Of a DNA stretch of 64,000 nt, positions 46,633 to 56,583 are shown piece by piece. The stretch comes from Thereva unica (Eukaryota > Arthropoda > Insecta > Diptera > Therevidae): positions 1 to 64,000 of the forward strand of contig CATLJY010000033.1 of the NCBI GenBank assembly GCA_949987705.1. Direction: 5' to 3'. Below the pieces are notes generated by a model. That model made no database searches, had not been told where the DNA came from, and worked only from the letters and a program-made list of their open reading frames with translations. A program made the translations under genes and the position numbers. Position 1 is the stretch's first letter, and each line of letters opens with the position of its first letter.

Positions 46633-47483
46633 GTTCGGATATATGCGGCTGCGGCATAAGCTTTGATGGATGCGTCACAAAATCCATGAAGTTCGATGGT
46701 TTGGACATCGTTATTGGTTTGTATCCATCGAGGAATCTGAATGGTTTGGATTGTTTGGAGGTTTGAGCGGAATTTTCGCCATTGATCTTCTATGCTAATT
46801 GGGACTGGCTCATCCCACTCGATCTTGAGGAGCCATAGGCTTTGTATTAGAGTTTTGGCACTGAATATGATTGGCGTGAGCCATCCGATGGGGTCGAATA
46901 ATTTGGCAATCTCGGATAATATTTTTCGCTTTGTGTATGATTTGCGGTCGGATTCCATGGTTACTTTGTATGAGAGAGAATCTGTTAAGGGGTTCCATGA
47001 TAATCCGAGTGCCTTGACTTCTTCCGCGTTGACCGCGAGGGGAAACGAAATCTCTCGATCTGTTTCTGGTACCTTCCTTAGTATGTCGTCATGATTTGCT
47101 GCCCACTTCCTTAGTTTCAGACCTTCTGAACGAAGCAGATGGATCAATTGTTGTTGTTTTTGGGTTGCCTCCATGATGGAGTCTGCTCCAGTCATTAGAT
47201 CGTCGACGTAGAAGTCATTCAGTACAGCCTCTGAGCCGATGGGATAATTATTGGCTTCATCCTTCGCCGATTGGTGCATCGTTCTTATGGCTAGAAATGG
47301 TGCGCTTTTTGTGCCAAACTCGGTAGGGGAGTTTCTCCAGACGATTCGTTGATATTCTGCGTCCTGGGGATGTATCCGTATTTGACGATACATTTTTTCG
47401 ACATCTGCCATGTATGCGATGCGGTGTTTTCTCCATCGCATTAGGATGGACATGAGGGAGTCCTGTATTACTGGGCCGTTCAA
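46633..47483 (-). pseudogene. BEL-A reverse transcriptase
   Basis: RT core: GPVIQDSLMSIL, the Asp motif AYMADVEKMYRQIRI, APFLAIRTMHQSA, active site FYVDDLMTGADS, GLKLRKWAANHDD, ALGLSWNPLTD, SEIAKLFDPIGWLTP, then the RNase H start ELHGFCDASIKAYAAAAYIR reaching the hAT insertion. The frame is open, though about 12 residues look missing between IVWRNSPTEF and GTKSAPF, where related elements have a longer YRLxTVTYG stretch. Confidence 0.9.
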
Positions 47484-47758
47484 TAATGCGCTGTTTAGTG
47501 ACCTTCCGTTGGATGTGGGGCGTGATGCGTCAAATACTACACGCAGCTTCGTGGTTGTGCTACTCGGCTTGAGGACGGCATGATGAGGGAGATAGCAGCA
47601 TTCATATGTCGTTATGCCGTCTGATGACTGTCTTTGCAGTGCTTATTCTGGGGTATCGGTCTCTGTCCTGTGTCCTAATGTTATGTACTCTCGGATGCAT
47701 TTGGATGAGCGTTCGTATTGCTATATTTCTGGATGATCCAAATTGGGCGTGCTCCTTT
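47484..47758 (-). pseudogene. BEL-A RT N-terminal stretch, degenerate
   Basis: Connects protease to RT but is split over several frames. It keeps traces of the RT start (LPHHAVLKPSSTT-like and RVVFDAS-like readings near 47520-47600). Frameshifts near 47500 and 47760 are the main breaks. Confidence 0.6.
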
Positions 47759-48673
47759 TCAGTTTTTGAATGGAAGTCGAACCTGATAACGTCCATCGTT
47801 ACCTCTTGTGATATTGTTGGCGTAGTGGGCTTCGCACAGTGATTCTTCCTTTGTCCATTTCGGTCTTGATGGAAGTTCTTCCAGCTCCCAGAATTTTCGC
47901 AGGTCATAATCCGGAGTTACCTGTGTGAAGAAGGTTTCTAAGTATGTGTCCACTTGTGGCGTTAGATTCGTGTTTCCCGAGAAGATCCAGCCAAATATTG
48001 TGTTTTGGCTTACTGGCGTACCATCTGGGCCCTTTCTTAGACCGTCCATGATGATATCAGAATATACGTCTGCTCCCAAGAGGATGTCTATATGGCCTGG
48101 CTTGTGGAAGGTTGGATCTGCTAATTGAAGTCCTTCCAGGTGTGTCCAGTTGTTTCTGGAGCATTCTCTGTTCGGTAATGGTTGCGTGATTTTTGTGAGC
48201 ACGAAGGCCCGTGCTTGGATGGTTTTGGTTGGCTGCGTTCTTGATTGTAGTTGTAGTCTGACTTTATTCGTCATTTCTCCGGCTGGTATGCTGCCAAGTA
48301 CGGTTGTTGCAGTTTGTACAGGTTCTCGCTTAAGTCGAAGATTCTGTACAACTGCCTCTCGCACAAATGTTGATTGTGACCCTGGGTCGATCAATGCTCT
48401 GCAGACCTGTTGTCGTCCTGTTGGTGATACTACGGTAACCAGAGCTGTAGCTAGTAGTACCTGCTGGCTATCATGAGGATATGCCTGGGAGAGATGGTGG
48501 CTTGTTCCTAGGCAACTGATGCAAAGATCCTTGGACTTGGCTGTTTTATATCGCTCGTTTATGGTTTGTTGCAAATACGTTGGGCATTTTCTGATGGCGT
48601 GCGGACCTTTACATACGTTACACGTGATATGGTCAATACGTGAAACGCTTGTGTTCTTCGCTTTGATTGTTCT
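47759..48673 (-). pseudogene. BEL-A zinc knuckles and aspartic protease
   Basis: In frame with gag after the TAG at 48674-48676. First knuckle CNVCKGPHAIRKC, second CISCLGTSHHLSQAY (the last Cys of the usual motif is Tyr). Protease with ALIDPGSQSTFVREAV (active-site D-P-G), LLGADVYSDIIMDGL and FGWIFSG. The polyprotein then runs on into linker KFWELEELPS and RT start GRYQVRLPFK before the frameshift. Confidence 0.85.
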
Positions 48674-49627
48674 CTAGGCTTTATTTCGTAGCGATCGTTT
48701 TTGCTCTTGACTGGCTTCTAGTGTTCTAAATCTAGTTTCCAGAAATTCGCGTAGTTCTGTCCAAGTGGATAATGATCGGTTTGATTTATGGCTCTGTGAC
48801 TGTTCCCATAACTCATGCGTTTCTGCTGGTAACTTCTGGACTAGTATATGTACGAGAATGGGATCCCAGTTTGTAGTGGAGATCTCCAGATTCTCTATGG
48901 CGGTGAGGCATTCATGTGTCATGGTTTTTAGTTCTTTGATTCCATGGGCAGTTTCTTTAGTTAATTTGGGTTGGCTGAATAGCATATCGAGTTGAGTTTT
49001 TAATAATGCTCGTTTGTTGTCGTAGTTCTCGACGAGCAGCTTCCATGCTGGTTCATAATTAGCGTCGCTGATCAACGTGGTGCTGAGAAGTCTTAATGCT
49101 TCTCCGGATAAATGAGCTTTGAGGTATTGTAATTTTTGGGCTCCTGAGAGTGATGCCTTATTGTGGACGAGGCTGGAGAAGAGATCGAAGAATGATGGCC
49201 ATGATGCATAGTCTCCGGCGAATGTTGGGATTGAAATTCGCGGGAGCTTCACATCATTGTTGTGATGAGTACTGTGGCTGCTATTTAGTTCTGTTAATGA
49301 TTGCTCCGCTCTTGTGGCTGGGTCTGCGACTGGAAGAGTTTTGTGGTAATCTTCCTCGATTTTAGAGTACATGTCGATGTATGCTTGTTCTGTGTCGGTG
49401 TACCAATCTTCCTTAAAATATAGAAGTTCCTTTTCATCCTTTTTTGTTTTTATCGCTGTGATTTGCCGATGGTTATTCTTAAATTCTGCCCAGTCGTCGT
49501 CGAGCACCTTGAGTTTCTTTCGAAAATACTGCTCCGTTTTCCTGGATGGCCCATCTTTTAAATAATTCCGGTAAGACTTTTCGAGTCTATCTCGGACTTC
49601 GTGTTGTTGAGCTATTAGGGCATCCAT
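48674..49627 (-). pseudogene. BEL-A gag (DUF1759-type), terminal nonsense
   Basis: Start ATG at 49627, 36 bases after the primer site. Coiled N-terminus (RDRLEKSYRNYLKDGPS), acidic stretch, capsid-like core RISIPTFAGDYASWPSFFDLF, LQYLKAHLSGEALRLL, LHEWEQSQSHKS-like end and Arg-rich tail. A TAG at 48674 (probably from CAG) stops it, but the same frame continues through the zinc knuckles to the protease, so the original product was a Gag-Pol polyprotein in one frame. Confidence 0.85.
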
Positions 49628-49662
49628 GCTTGATTTATGCAACCTTTACTTTGTTTGAATCA

Positions 49663-49682
49663 CTATCCGGCTCGAAGGACCA
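49663..49682 (-). promoter_or_regulatory. BEL-A primer-binding site (tRNA-Tyr)
   Basis: Minus-strand TGGTCCTTCGAGCCGGAT is complementary to the 3' end of eukaryotic tRNA-Tyr (...CCGGCTCGAAGGA plus CCA). One base separates it from the LTR end. Confidence 0.85.
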
Positions 49683-49683
49683 A

Positions 49684-50745
49684 TGTTGAGAATTAGCAAT
49701 TTAATCCTGAATAAATGAGAAGGTGCCGGAAAGGTGTGATTCAAATAAAAGAGATTGGTTGCCTTCAATTTAACAATTTTTATTCAAAATTCAAAAAAAT
49801 GTATTACACTTCCTAATCTTTATTAATTTTAAATTTTTCTTTACGTTAACTTATATTAAATAAAGATTTTAATTCGTGTGCCCTGGGGTAACGTCTGCCG
49901 TAGATTCCCTTGTACTGGTTGCTCTGTGCGCTGGTTTTCCTTGAGACTTCCTGCTGAGGTTTTCTGTAATGATAATTGATAATTTATGCGAATTAATGAC
50001 CTCTGTGGGTCTGAGATGCTAACTCAGTCTCGTTAGCGGATCTTGTATTGGATAGCAATGAAAACCTTCAACTCGGTTTTCGATGAATATTGACTCAGTC
50101 GCGTCAATAGATCCTGGGGAATATTATAAGAGAGTTCAAGTCGATCTCTTTTGGGGTTTTGGGTGAAATCACTTGTTTATCAGAAAAATCTCAAAGCTCA
50201 ATTTTTCTAATAGTTTTAAGCTCATGCTCGCTTAAAGATCGGAAGTGATCTGAATCTGACGCTGACTGTGCGCCGATATTTATTTTGCCCTGAAATTGGT
50301 GGAGAACCTTGATTTCGAATTTCGAAGTATATAATTTGGTTCATGGAGCCACTCAAACAGCTGATCGTCTCTTTCTCTTCTTCTTCCGTCAAATGGATTT
50401 GTTATTGTGGGTAAGTAGACATAGTTTTTCTTTAATAAATTTTATATACTAATTTATCCATATTTATTTATTTTCAGATGTTATTTATGCTGGTGGGAAT
50501 TTCGGGAGGCGGAATTTGGACGTCAGTGTTGGAAGGTAAATATTTTGTGGAACTTGTTTTTTTTTTTTTTTTGTTTACTGATTTTGATTTTATTGCAGGT
50601 TTGCCGACGGGATTCTGCGGCGATGGACTGGATTTATTTGTGCCCTTTTTGGATATTAAAGGTAGTAATATTATATATTATTATTAATAATTTATTTTCA
50701 GATTATGGACCTTTTAGTTGATTATATAGTTTTAGTGTTTTTTTG
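49684..50745 (-). repeat. BEL-A upstream LTR
   Basis: Ends in CA on the element strand next to the primer site (plus strand starts TGTTGAGAATTAG). About 1.06 kb. Its far edge at 50745 is set by the divergence from copy 2 (41774). A minus-strand AATAAA occurs near 49780. Compared with copy 2 it has an extra 15-bp stretch near 50090 and longer T-runs. It holds the pogo MITE's empty site. It lies directly after the env gene of element B, so it may have served as B's 3' LTR instead or also. Confidence 0.75.
50478..50721 (+). other. Exon-like segments in upstream LTR, antisense to gag-pol
   Basis: Counterpart of 41526-41737. A donor GTAAGTAG at 50411 and acceptor TTTTCAG at 50471-50477 precede exon-like 50478-50535; then GTAAATAT, acceptor TTGCAG, 50599-50661, GTAGTAAT and acceptor TTTTCAG at 50701. 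A joined frame ends with TGA at 50719-50721 (46 residues). Both exon-like parts are identical in the two LTRs, while the gaps differ in T- and AT-run length. The last gap is only 40 bases. No family recognised. Confidence 0.35.
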
Positions 50746-50833
50746 TATTTTTTTTTTTTTAAATAAAGTGTTTTTTCTAGAGTGAATTTTTGTGCTTTTT
50801 TTTTTCTTTTTAAATTGTTGTTGTTTAGAGTTG

Positions 50834-52688
50834 TTATTTCTTTTGCAGAGACTCAACAGCTTCCTTATTTTGTGTTCTTAATTGTTGGTGTTTTTGGATC
50901 ACGTGGTTAGTTAAAGTATTCCATGCCGCTGCTGAGACTCTCCAATTCCATCCGAATATTGCGTGTAATCGGGTTCCATTTAGGATGGTATCGCACATAA
51001 ATTTGATACCTTTCTCACATGTGTAGATACCAAGAACGGTTAGATAAATTTTGCCAATTTCACCAACTACATTCCACATTTTGTTCTGAACGGATTCTAT
51101 AACATTATGCATTGCTCCTGGCGTTAACAGATTAAGAACATTCATGTCTTGATGATTGACATCTTCACCGAGGAGTCGTTTCGTGATGATATTTGTTATA
51201 GCTTGCCGTTCAGAGGTATACATTGCTTGTCTTCGCAAATCAGTGAGTGCATCTGGGGAATATATTCCAGCGTTCATTAAATCTCCTGGTTCTTCATACC
51301 TCCAGTCTATGTATATTGGGTGATGGATGTAACTTATTTGGAGCCTTTATTTTGTGGATTAATCCATACCAGTCGTATAGAATATTAAAGGCAGGACTCA
51401 TAATGGGCGAGCAAGCAACTTCTGTTCCGAATTCTTGGATGAGATGGGTTTTTGGTGTCATGAAGAAGGATTTATTCATATAGGTGATCCGTAGTTCATT
51501 GAAGCAATTTTCACTTTTAAGAACCGCTACTTCTACAGGTTGACATTTTATTAGATATATAATTTCTCCTCTTGGTACAGCAGTATACCCTCTTTCTTTC
51601 ATATGGCTTAACGCGAACTCATCAGGGTAATGAGGTGCTAGAGTCAGCAATGTTTGTATTACTTCTCGTTCGAGCTCACATCTTCGAGTTATCAGGTTAA
51701 TGTATAGCTGTTCAATTTGTTGCCGCATGTGTCTTTCAGCATATACAAATTTAGAATTTACATATGTGATAATATCTAGATTTTGTGGTGATGATAATTT
51801 CTTGGTGAACATGAACTGTGCCGAAATTTTTGGTACGATTATTAAACGATGTTCTGTTTGATACCCCTTAAATTTACATACTGGAATTGGTTTTCTTATT
51901 TCTAATGCGAACACAGTTTCCTCTGTATTGTACACGATTGTAGTTTTTCCTAGCTCGTTGTTATGCTAATTTGTTATTTTGTTAGCTTTTCCTTCCCACA
52001 AGACATCATATTTATATTCTTCGCAATTTTCTTCTGTAACTATTTTCCAAAAGGTAATTCCGTTCTCCGGGTCGGTGCCTTTTTCGTTGAGGTAAGGGCA
52101 CACTATACTATTTCTGATTGTAATTTGGTTTTCGTCTAGTCTTACGGTACTGATTCCATCGGTAATAGTGATTGTAATGGCTTGCAGGACTAGTACATTT
52201 TTCCATGAATTTCCGTTTAAGGTATAATGTATTCCTATGCATTTTCCGCTTTCTTCTACATCACCCGCTACTACTTCAGAATATGATGATGATGAATTTG
52301 GTTTAATTCCTGCAATTATTCTTCCATTCGCTAATTTATATGTTCCCTGCTTATGTAAAATCATACATTCTTCATAAGTTAGTTCCACAATAAATGTGGA
52401 TAACCCTCCCGGCACCACAGAGATGTGGCTAAACATGCAGCATGTGTATACGGATTGTATAATGTTAATTTTGCATTGATACGTATGCGTGTAGGTCAAT
52501 TCGCTTAATTGGATCTCTTCTAGGTCAATTTTTGTTTTTGGTTTGTCTATATGACATTCCTCAATCTCTGTCAATGAAACAGCTGACATATTTATGTTAT
52601 TATGTCCGCAATCGTATACGATGATGGCAAAAACGTTAACGAAATGCAATACTAAGCATATCGGCAAGCACAGGTGATATGATTTCAT
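50834..52688 (-). pseudogene. Env-like viral glycoprotein of BEL-B, broken
   Basis: Surface glycoprotein of viral type following pol in a BEL element; such genes can make an element virus-like. True ATG at 52688, then a hydrophobic signal peptide of about 21 residues, many Cys and NxS/T sites (for example NINMS, NSSSS, NGNS), a YDCG-type start of the mature part, and a C-terminal membrane-proximal and tail region in the last ORF. The pattern recalls glycoproteins of chu-like mononegaviruses reported in insect BEL/Pao elements; by eye this is likely but not certain. Lesions: in-frame TAG at 51966-51968, and a frameshift between about 51300 and 51340 after which reading resumes to the stop at 50834. 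As it stands no full product can be made. Confidence 0.7.
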
Positions 52689-52903
52689 TATGCTGGAACG
52701 AAAGGCTGTTATTATTAAGATGATTTGTTTTGTAGGTCGGGTATTGTTGTAATTAAATTATTTGTTTTCTTATATATAGTTTTGTTTATTTTAGTTTTCG
52801 TTATATTGATATTTTAATTACTATTATTATTTTAATTTTTTAATTTATTATTTTAATTTTTTATTTTTTACTTGCAACTAGACTTGTTATGTGAGATTTT
52901 GTT
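52689..52903. other. Spacer between pol and env of BEL-B
   Basis: AT-rich, no frame. Splice signals for a subgenomic env mRNA would be expected here or upstream; a minus-strand TTATTTTAATT-rich run before env is the only pyrimidine/AT tract seen and is not convincing. Confidence 0.4.
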
Positions 52904-53919
52904 TTATTGATTTTCGTCAATCGGCAATAGGCATATTTTGGTTACTGGTCTCTTTAGGGTGGATTCTTTTGATTTTACCGTCACAACTCTTACTAATCCG
53001 TCAGGTCCTGGGTGTACACCTACTACTCTTCCTAATAACCACCGAGTAGGTGGTAATCTTACATCTTTTATTAAAACAAGATTTCCGATTTTTATGTTGG
53101 GTGATTGTTTATTCCACTTTGGTCGTTGTTGCAATCTGTGAAGATATTCTTTCTGCCATTCTTTCCAGAAGGTTTGATGCATTTGCTGCATATATTTCCA
53201 CCGATTTAAGTTGCTTATTTTGGTATTTAGTAAATTTTCTTCTGGTGGAGCAATTATTGCATTTCCAATAAGGATATGCCCTGGGGTCAGAACTGCTGTA
53301 TCTTCCGGATCATTTGTATGTAAGTGGGCATAGAGGTCTTGAGTTTAAGCAGGCCTCAATCTGTGTTAATAAGGTCGTTATTTCTTCAAATGTAAATAAG
53401 GAGTTTCCAGTTATGCGTTTCATATGGTATTTAGTAGATTTTACACCACTCTCCCATAATCCTCCAAAATGCGGAGCAGCTGGTGGTATGAAATGCCACT
53501 TTATACCCATTTGTTCAACAATTCCGTAGACTTCATCGTCCAATCCCCACTCTTGCTGTAATTGGATAGCGGTTAGTTTTCGGGTTGCACCAACAAAGTT
53601 GGTACCACAATCACTGTATATGTGATTACTTAGCCCACGTCGTGCAACAAATCTCTTAAGGGCTGCTAGGAATGCATCACTAGATAATTCACTTACTGCT
53701 TCTAAGTGGATAGCTTTGGTTGCTAGACATACAAATATACATATGTACATATCCCTTTGAAGTTTTTATTCTCCCTCTACACCGAGATTCTCTGATTGTA
53801 ATAGGTCCACAGAAATCAATGCCGACATGTTGAAAAGGTCTACTTCTAGTAATTCTAGCTTCAGGCAGATCACCCATTAGTTGTTGCTGTGTCGTTGCCT
53901 TCTGTTTCCAACATATCAC
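52904..53919 (-). pseudogene. BEL-B integrase catalytic and C-terminal domains
   Basis: Core: HVGIDFCGPITI (first Asp) at about 53840, frame change near 53740, then SDAFLAALKRFVARRG, IYSDCGTNFVGA (second Asp), PHFGGLWESGVKSTK (Glu), EACLNSRPLCPLT. A further shift near 53310 leads through a GHILIGNAII-like part to EWQKEYLHRLQ, RPKWNKQSPNIKIGNLVLI, RWLLGRVVGVHPG and RPVTKICLLP with stop at 52904. All three catalytic residues remain; only the frames are broken. Confidence 0.85.
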
Positions 53920-55300
53920 GCATTTATGGATTCTTTGTTTTACAGCGGTCCTACCCTAGAATCCAAAATTCCCTCCTAATAGTGGTTAGTGTTAATTGCG
54001 TTCCTCCGTGTAGGGTTGTTTTGTGCACTTCATCTATTATTAATGATGTTATTGATTCAAGAATAATGGGGAATTTTTCGTTGTAAGGTAATTTTGAATG
54101 TTTTAAACGTCCTCCTACTCTTATGATTTGATCTGTGTCAATAAAATAGGTTTAGGTTAAAAATAGGGCTTTTTTTGTTTAGGGGAAAATGGTTGCGCAA
54201 GGCATGAATCTCTTCCAGGAAGGTATATAATTGTGCTTTTCTTATTATTGCCTTTTTTGCACGTACTAATTCTTCGCATGTTATGAAACTTGTGTCCTTT
54301 TTGTCTGGTGACTTGCAATTGTTAGTGAATCTGAAATAAAGTGCGGTAATGCGTATAAGTTTACTCCATGATGAGAATTTGGTTAAGAAATCCATATCTA
54401 TGTTGGTGGTTTCTCTTCCTATATGCACTGGTACTCGTCGTATTCCTATCTGTGTGGTTGTTACAATATTTTCTGGCCACTGATGTACTTCTTCAGTAAG
54501 CCAATGTGGTCCATTCCACCAAATTTTATGGTTTACTAATTCTTTGGGTGTTAGTCCTCTGCTTGCACAATCAGCAGGATTGTCTTTTGTGGGTACATAT
54601 CTCCACAGGCATCCATCTGTTTCTTTATGAATGTCGCTGACACGATTAGCAACGAACGTTTTCCATTTTGATGGATGTCACTCCATAAATAGGTTTTTAA
54701 CTTGTGTAATTAGTTTTGCGACAAGTGATGCAGCACATAATTCTAATCTTGGAAGACTTAATTGTTTTATGGGAGCAACTCTTGTTTTCGATGCTAGAAG
54801 TGTGACAGTGTTCTCACTATTACTCATTACACGAAGGTAGATCATACGCTTGTATAGATGCATCGCAAAATCCATGTAGTTCAAACTCAATATTTGATGT
54901 TATTTTTAACCACCTAGGAATGCTAATGGTTTCATTCAAATCAGAGCGGAATGTTTGCCATTTATCAATAATAGGTTTAGGTAATTCATCATCCGCGAGG
55001 CCAGGACCGGATCCCGGTTGCAGAGCCGTTAAAGAAGAAGAATTCATCATCCCAGTTTGATTTTAATAACCATAGTTGTTGCATTAGTATCTTTGTTGTT
55101 ATGACAATAGGTGCCATCCATCCTAAGGGGTCAAATAATTTTGCGATTTCCGACAGTAATTCTCTTTTCGTTTTGGGTGTGGAGGATGATTCCTTTATTT
55201 TGAATTTAAAACTATCTCTAATTGGTTCCAGTGTATCCCTAATGTTTTTATGGTAGTATTGACGTTAATTTCCATAGGTGGGATATTGCAAATACAATTA
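53920..55300 (-). pseudogene. BEL-B RT end, RNase H and integrase zinc finger
   Basis: From 55300 down: LGIHWN-type RT end, LSEIAKLFDPLGWMAP, WLLKSNWDDE, the 46-bp insertion (54995-55040), RWLKITSNIEFELHGFCDAS, shift near 54850, LPRLELCAASLVAKLI. A deletion plus TGA near 54679 removes the [12 protein letters not shown]ase H segment. Then VANRVSDIHK, NPADCASRGLTPKEL, WWNGPHWL, SWSKLIRITALYFRF, and a weak H2C2 region to 53940. Heavily decayed relative to element C. Confidence 0.8.
54995..55040 (+). mobile_element. 46-bp LINE 3'-end insertion with 12-bp duplication
   Basis: GC-rich segment starting GCGAGGCCAGGACCGGATCC and ending (GAA)-type repeats, bounded by AATTCATCATCC at 54983-54994 and again at 55041-55052. 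The exact 12-bp duplication plus a simple-repeat tail is what an extremely 5'-truncated non-LTR element leaves. The 58 bases added also shift the host RT frame. Confidence 0.8.
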
Positions 55301-55971
55301 AACGTCATTTATGCCTTGATTTTTGACATTTTTTGTACTAAATTGGCTGCTGAATTTCATGTGGCAACTCAAATGGTTTAACTAACACATACGGAAAGTT
55401 ACCCATGTCGACCAAAACACGAGCGAGACGGATAATTCAATTTGCAATGGGAAGGAATAGGAGGCAGCAATTTGGTTGGTTGGTTCGCGGTTGGTTTTGC
55501 GATTGGAGATTAGGCAAGTCTAATTTAGTAGATAATAATAATAACAAAACAGACATTTCTGACAATTCACATCTACAGTGATAGAAATGTGTGTGAACAC
55601 ATTTTGTCAGCGAATTCAGCCTACTGGTACGTGGTTGGTTCGTGGTTGGTTTTCTCATTGGAGATTAGGCATAATTCACGATCTTCGTCCGGAACACTTT
55701 CTCTCTGCGTCTCTCCAGACGCGAACGACGACAGTCGATAGTGATAGTTCTTTGTCTTTTTTGTGTGTTTTTTTTTTGTATTAGTGGCGAGCTGTCTGTG
55801 ATGTGGAAAAAATGTTTTTACGGTTTTTATAAAAATTTAGTCTTCTAAATAATTTTTTATTTTTTCTATTTATTTTTAATTTAGTTTTAAATCATTTTTT
55901 CATTTATTCTTCTAAAATTAATTTGCCAGTGTTTCTTTTTGTTTTATTTTTGATCTTTTAACTGTAATTTG
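55301..55971 (+). other. Non-coding; probable 5' flank or 5'UTR of LINE-2
   Basis: No gene recognised. A roughly 42-bp imperfect direct repeat (GGTTGGTTCG, GATTGGAGATTAGGCA) lies at 55474-55515 and 55622-55670. The segment joins 62852 directly once element C is removed, so its right part is the old 5' region of the ORF1 at 62952. A LINE start cannot be placed. Confidence 0.45.
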
Positions 55972-55976
55972 ATTAC
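55972..55976. repeat. Target-site duplication of BEL-C (left)
   Basis: ATTAC, repeated at 62847-62851 directly outside the other LTR. Confidence 0.9.
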
Positions 55977-56337
55977 TGATCATTCCCATGTGGAAATAAT
56001 TTTAACCTTTTTTACTTTCTACAAATCAAAACTCAAATTAAAGTTTTTTTTGTTATACACTTTTATTAAAGAATAATTAAATCACTAAATCTGGAATTCT
56101 ACTTTTGTTATAGAATAATTAAATCACTAAATCAGGAATTCTACTTTTATGAAAAATTAATGAAATCACTAAATCAGGAATTCATTGCTGCCTTCACGGA
56201 CGGTAAAAGAGAAGTGACTTGAAGTAAAAATTATACCGCTTTTCTCCCCTCTGTTCGTGCTGATGCTGGCGAAGTGTTGCCTGGGCTGGATATCCGTCCA
56301 GTGTTGGGTGGTCGGCGTTTTTGGTTGCGTTCGAACA
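55977..56337 (-). repeat. BEL-C 3' LTR, 361 bp
   Basis: Begins TG and ends CA. Matches 62485-62846 with only about 4 differences. Contains three copies of a roughly 43-bp unit (AATCACTAAATCAGGAATTC) at 56071-56182. On the element strand GGTATAATTTTTA is a TATA-like site and TTTAATAAAAG a polyadenylation-type signal. Confidence 0.95.
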
Positions 56338-56364
56338 TACTGCCCGCCAAGGACTACTGTCCTT

Positions 56365-56583
56365 AACTGAAAGAAAAATAAGTAAAATAGTCAAGAAAGT
56401 TTTGGTGTCAGCATTTCCTCTGAACCAGATGTCGCTAGAGTTATAAAGCTCGTACTCGCTTATCCGTTGATTTTACATTGGTAAGTAGAAAAATAAGTAA
56501 AATAGTCAAGAAAGTTTTGGTTTCAGCATTTCCTCTGAACCAGATGTCGCTAGAGTTATAGCGCTCGTACTCGCTTATCCGTT
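56365..56583. repeat. Tandem duplication of pol 3' end, 2 x about 104 bp
   Basis: The segment GAAAAATAAGTAAAATAGTC ... CTCGTACTCGCTTATCCGTTG occurs at 56365-56467 and 56482-56583. The second copy contains the stop and last codons of pol; the first lies in the 3' non-coding region next to the LTR. Confidence 0.85.

Larger units (their letters stand above)
40617..50745 (-). mobile_element. BEL/Pao element A with nested insertions
   Basis: Minus-strand order: LTR (50745-49684), tRNA-Tyr primer site, gag, zinc knuckles, protease, RT, RNase H, integrase, second LTR copy (41774-40617). Coding DNA is interrupted by a hAT remnant (45685-46632) and a foreign segment (44076-44449). The 3' side holds a Harbinger MITE (42168-42746). 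The second LTR lacks about 300 bp where LINE-1 begins. An outer target duplication cannot be found, and the upstream LTR may be shared with element B. Confidence 0.85.
50834..55300 (-). mobile_element. BEL/Pao element B, 3' fragment with env
   Basis: Minus strand: RT end, RNase H, integrase, then a separate glycoprotein gene. It starts abruptly near 55300 within RT (IPPMEINVNT readable, nothing before), so gag, protease and 5' LTR are missing. The integrase sequence differs clearly from element A. Downstream, an A-rich tract at 50796-50812 on the element strand could be the polypurine tract before the LTR at 50745. Confidence 0.8.

Noticed and set aside
49663..49682. tRNA-Tyr-like sequence at the primer sites (also 62462-62481)
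   Set aside because: Only the last about 18 bases are tRNA-like; no cloverleaf or anticodon arm, so these are primer-binding sites, not tRNA genes.
55437..55784. Short frames in both strands left of BEL-C
   Set aside because: They overlap a direct repeat and share no protein motif.
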